In this document: in pieces, positions 5,638 through 6,367 of the stretch
Layout of the letters: each line of letters begins with the position of its first letter
Numbering within the stretch: the first letter of the stretch is position 1
From: Bacteroidales bacterium UBA6207
GTDB lineage: Bacteria > Bacteroidota > Bacteroidia > Bacteroidales > F082
DNA length: 6,367 nucleotides
Direction of reading: 5' to 3'
NCBI GenBank assembly: GCA_002421995.1
Contig: DISP01000147.1
Location: forward strand, 689-7,055
Program-made: the position numbers and the translations under genes
The notes under the pieces: model-generated
Database searches by the model: none
What the model was told of the DNA's origin: nothing
The model's input: only the letters and a program-made list of their open reading frames with translations

Positions 5638-6367
5638 TAACGATAGAGAAACTTTCAAAGCATTACGGACCACTTGTTGTCCTGAAAGAAATCAATGCTG
5701 AAATAAAAAAAGGTGAGGTAATCAGCATCATTGGTCCGTCGGGCACCGGGAAAAGCACCCTGCTGCGCTGTCTCAACCTGCTCGATCAGCCAACCGGCGG
5801 AAATATCTTTGTTGACGGCATTCCCCTGCTCGACAAGCATACCGATGTGCCAAAGATCAGGCAAAAGATGGGTATGGTTTTTCAGTCGTTCAACCTGTTT
5901 GCACATCTTTCGATCATCGAAAATCTGATTATTGGCCCTGTGAAGCTACTGGGCAAAACCAAAGCGGAAGCACATGAAAAAGGAATGTCACTTTTAAAAT
6001 TGGTTGGACTTGGCGAAAAAGCCGACAACCTGCCCGAAGAACTCTCCGGCGGTCAAAAACAACGTGTTGCTATTGCCCGATGCATGGCCATGGAGCCCGA
6101 AATTCTCCTTTTTGACGAACCTACATCCGCCCTCGACCCTACCATGGTGAGCGAGGTGCTGGCTGTGATACGTAAGCTTTCGAAAGAAGGAATGACAATG
6201 GTAATTGTCACCCACGAGATGGAATTTGCACGCAACATCTCAACCAGGGTTTTCTATATGGACGAAGGTTTTATTTATGAAGAAGGCCCACCGGAACAGA
6301 TTTTTGAGCATCCCAAGCGCGAAAAAACCAGGGCTTTTATCCATCGTCTGCGTAGCGCCAACTATCA
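5634..6367 (+). CDS. ATP-binding subunit of polar amino acid-type ABC importer (3' end beyond window)
   Basis: This GlnQ/HisP-type ATPase drives the importer from the cytoplasmic side. It starts at an ATG overlapping the stop of the permease fusion (ATGA, 4-base overlap), so the two are almost certainly co-transcribed and translationally coupled. The frame is open for 244 codons to the last base of the window with no stop. GlnQ proteins are usually about 240-250 residues, so only the extreme end should be missing. All ATPase motifs are present: A-loop Tyr11, Walker A GPSGTGKS (34-41), Q-loop Gln84 in MVFQSFNLF, signature LSGGQ (137-141), Walker B ILLFDEP (157-163), D-loop SALD (165-168) and switch His194 in VTHEMEFAR. 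The family-typical MEFAR and a C-terminal EEGPPEQIFEHP segment (216-227) support the polar-amino-acid class. With one permease gene, the expected complex is two fusion chains plus two ATPases. Confidence 0.95.
   Translation, partial: MITIEKLSKHYGPLVVLKEINAEIKKGEVISIIGPSGTGKSTLLRCLNLLDQPTGGNIFVDGIPLLDKHTDVPKIRQKMGMVFQSFNLFAHLSIIENLIIGPVKLLGKTKAEAHEKGMSLLKLVGLGEKADNLPEELSGGQKQRVAIARCMAMEPEILLFDEPTSALDPTMVSEVLAVIRKLSKEGMTMVIVTHEMEFARNISTRVFYMDEGFIYEEGPPEQIFEHPKREKTRAFIHRLRSANY

Noticed and set aside
5634..6367. Truncated ATPase gene
   Set aside because: The frame is open to the last base and all motifs are intact. The missing stop is a window-edge effect, not a mutation.

Overview
The window reads as ordinary chromosomal DNA from a member of the Bacteroidota, probably a Bacteroidales-like lineage. 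This rests on a DUF456 membrane protein and a secreted protein with a typical Bacteroidota N-terminal β-rich module, moderate GC, weak Shine-Dalgarno signals, and one exact TAnnTTTG (-7) promoter element. No name below genus level can be supported. No mobile element, tRNA, rRNA or CRISPR array is visible.

Layout: 1-203 is a non-coding leader with a small GC-rich hairpin. A DUF456 integral membrane protein follows on the + strand (204-722). It converges on a secreted protein of unknown function on the - strand (775-1629), and a rho-independent terminator serving the - strand gene lies between them (719-752). A divergent intergenic region (1630-1926) holds a candidate promoter. Then comes a two-gene + strand operon: a 1236-residue fusion protein (1927-5637), and an ATP-binding protein (5634 to the window end) that starts inside the stop codon of the first gene (ATGA overlap) and runs off the window.

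The highlight is the fusion protein. It is a polar-amino-acid-type ABC importer in which a lipoprotein signal, a tandem array of substrate-binding protein (SBP_bac_3 / GlnH-HisJ type) domains and a HisM/GlnP-type permease form one chain. The array is out of register. It begins with a C-terminal half (lobe II plus the final DGTY...RW helix), continues with three complete SBP domains, and ends with an N-terminal half (lobe I) just before the permease. There are exactly four N-halves and four C-halves. An in-frame stop 12 nt upstream of the start shows that the missing first N-half is not an annotation error. The two orphan halves may pair to close the array into a ring, giving four binding modules per chain and eight in the expected permease homodimer. 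Ligand-contact positions differ between units; unit 3 has lost the lobe II Asp that normally binds the α-amino group.

Together, the fusion and the ATPase appear to form a complete ABC importer encoded by two genes: receptors plus membrane pore in one polypeptide, and the motor in the other. The substrate cannot be read from the sequence beyond 'probably amino acid-like'.
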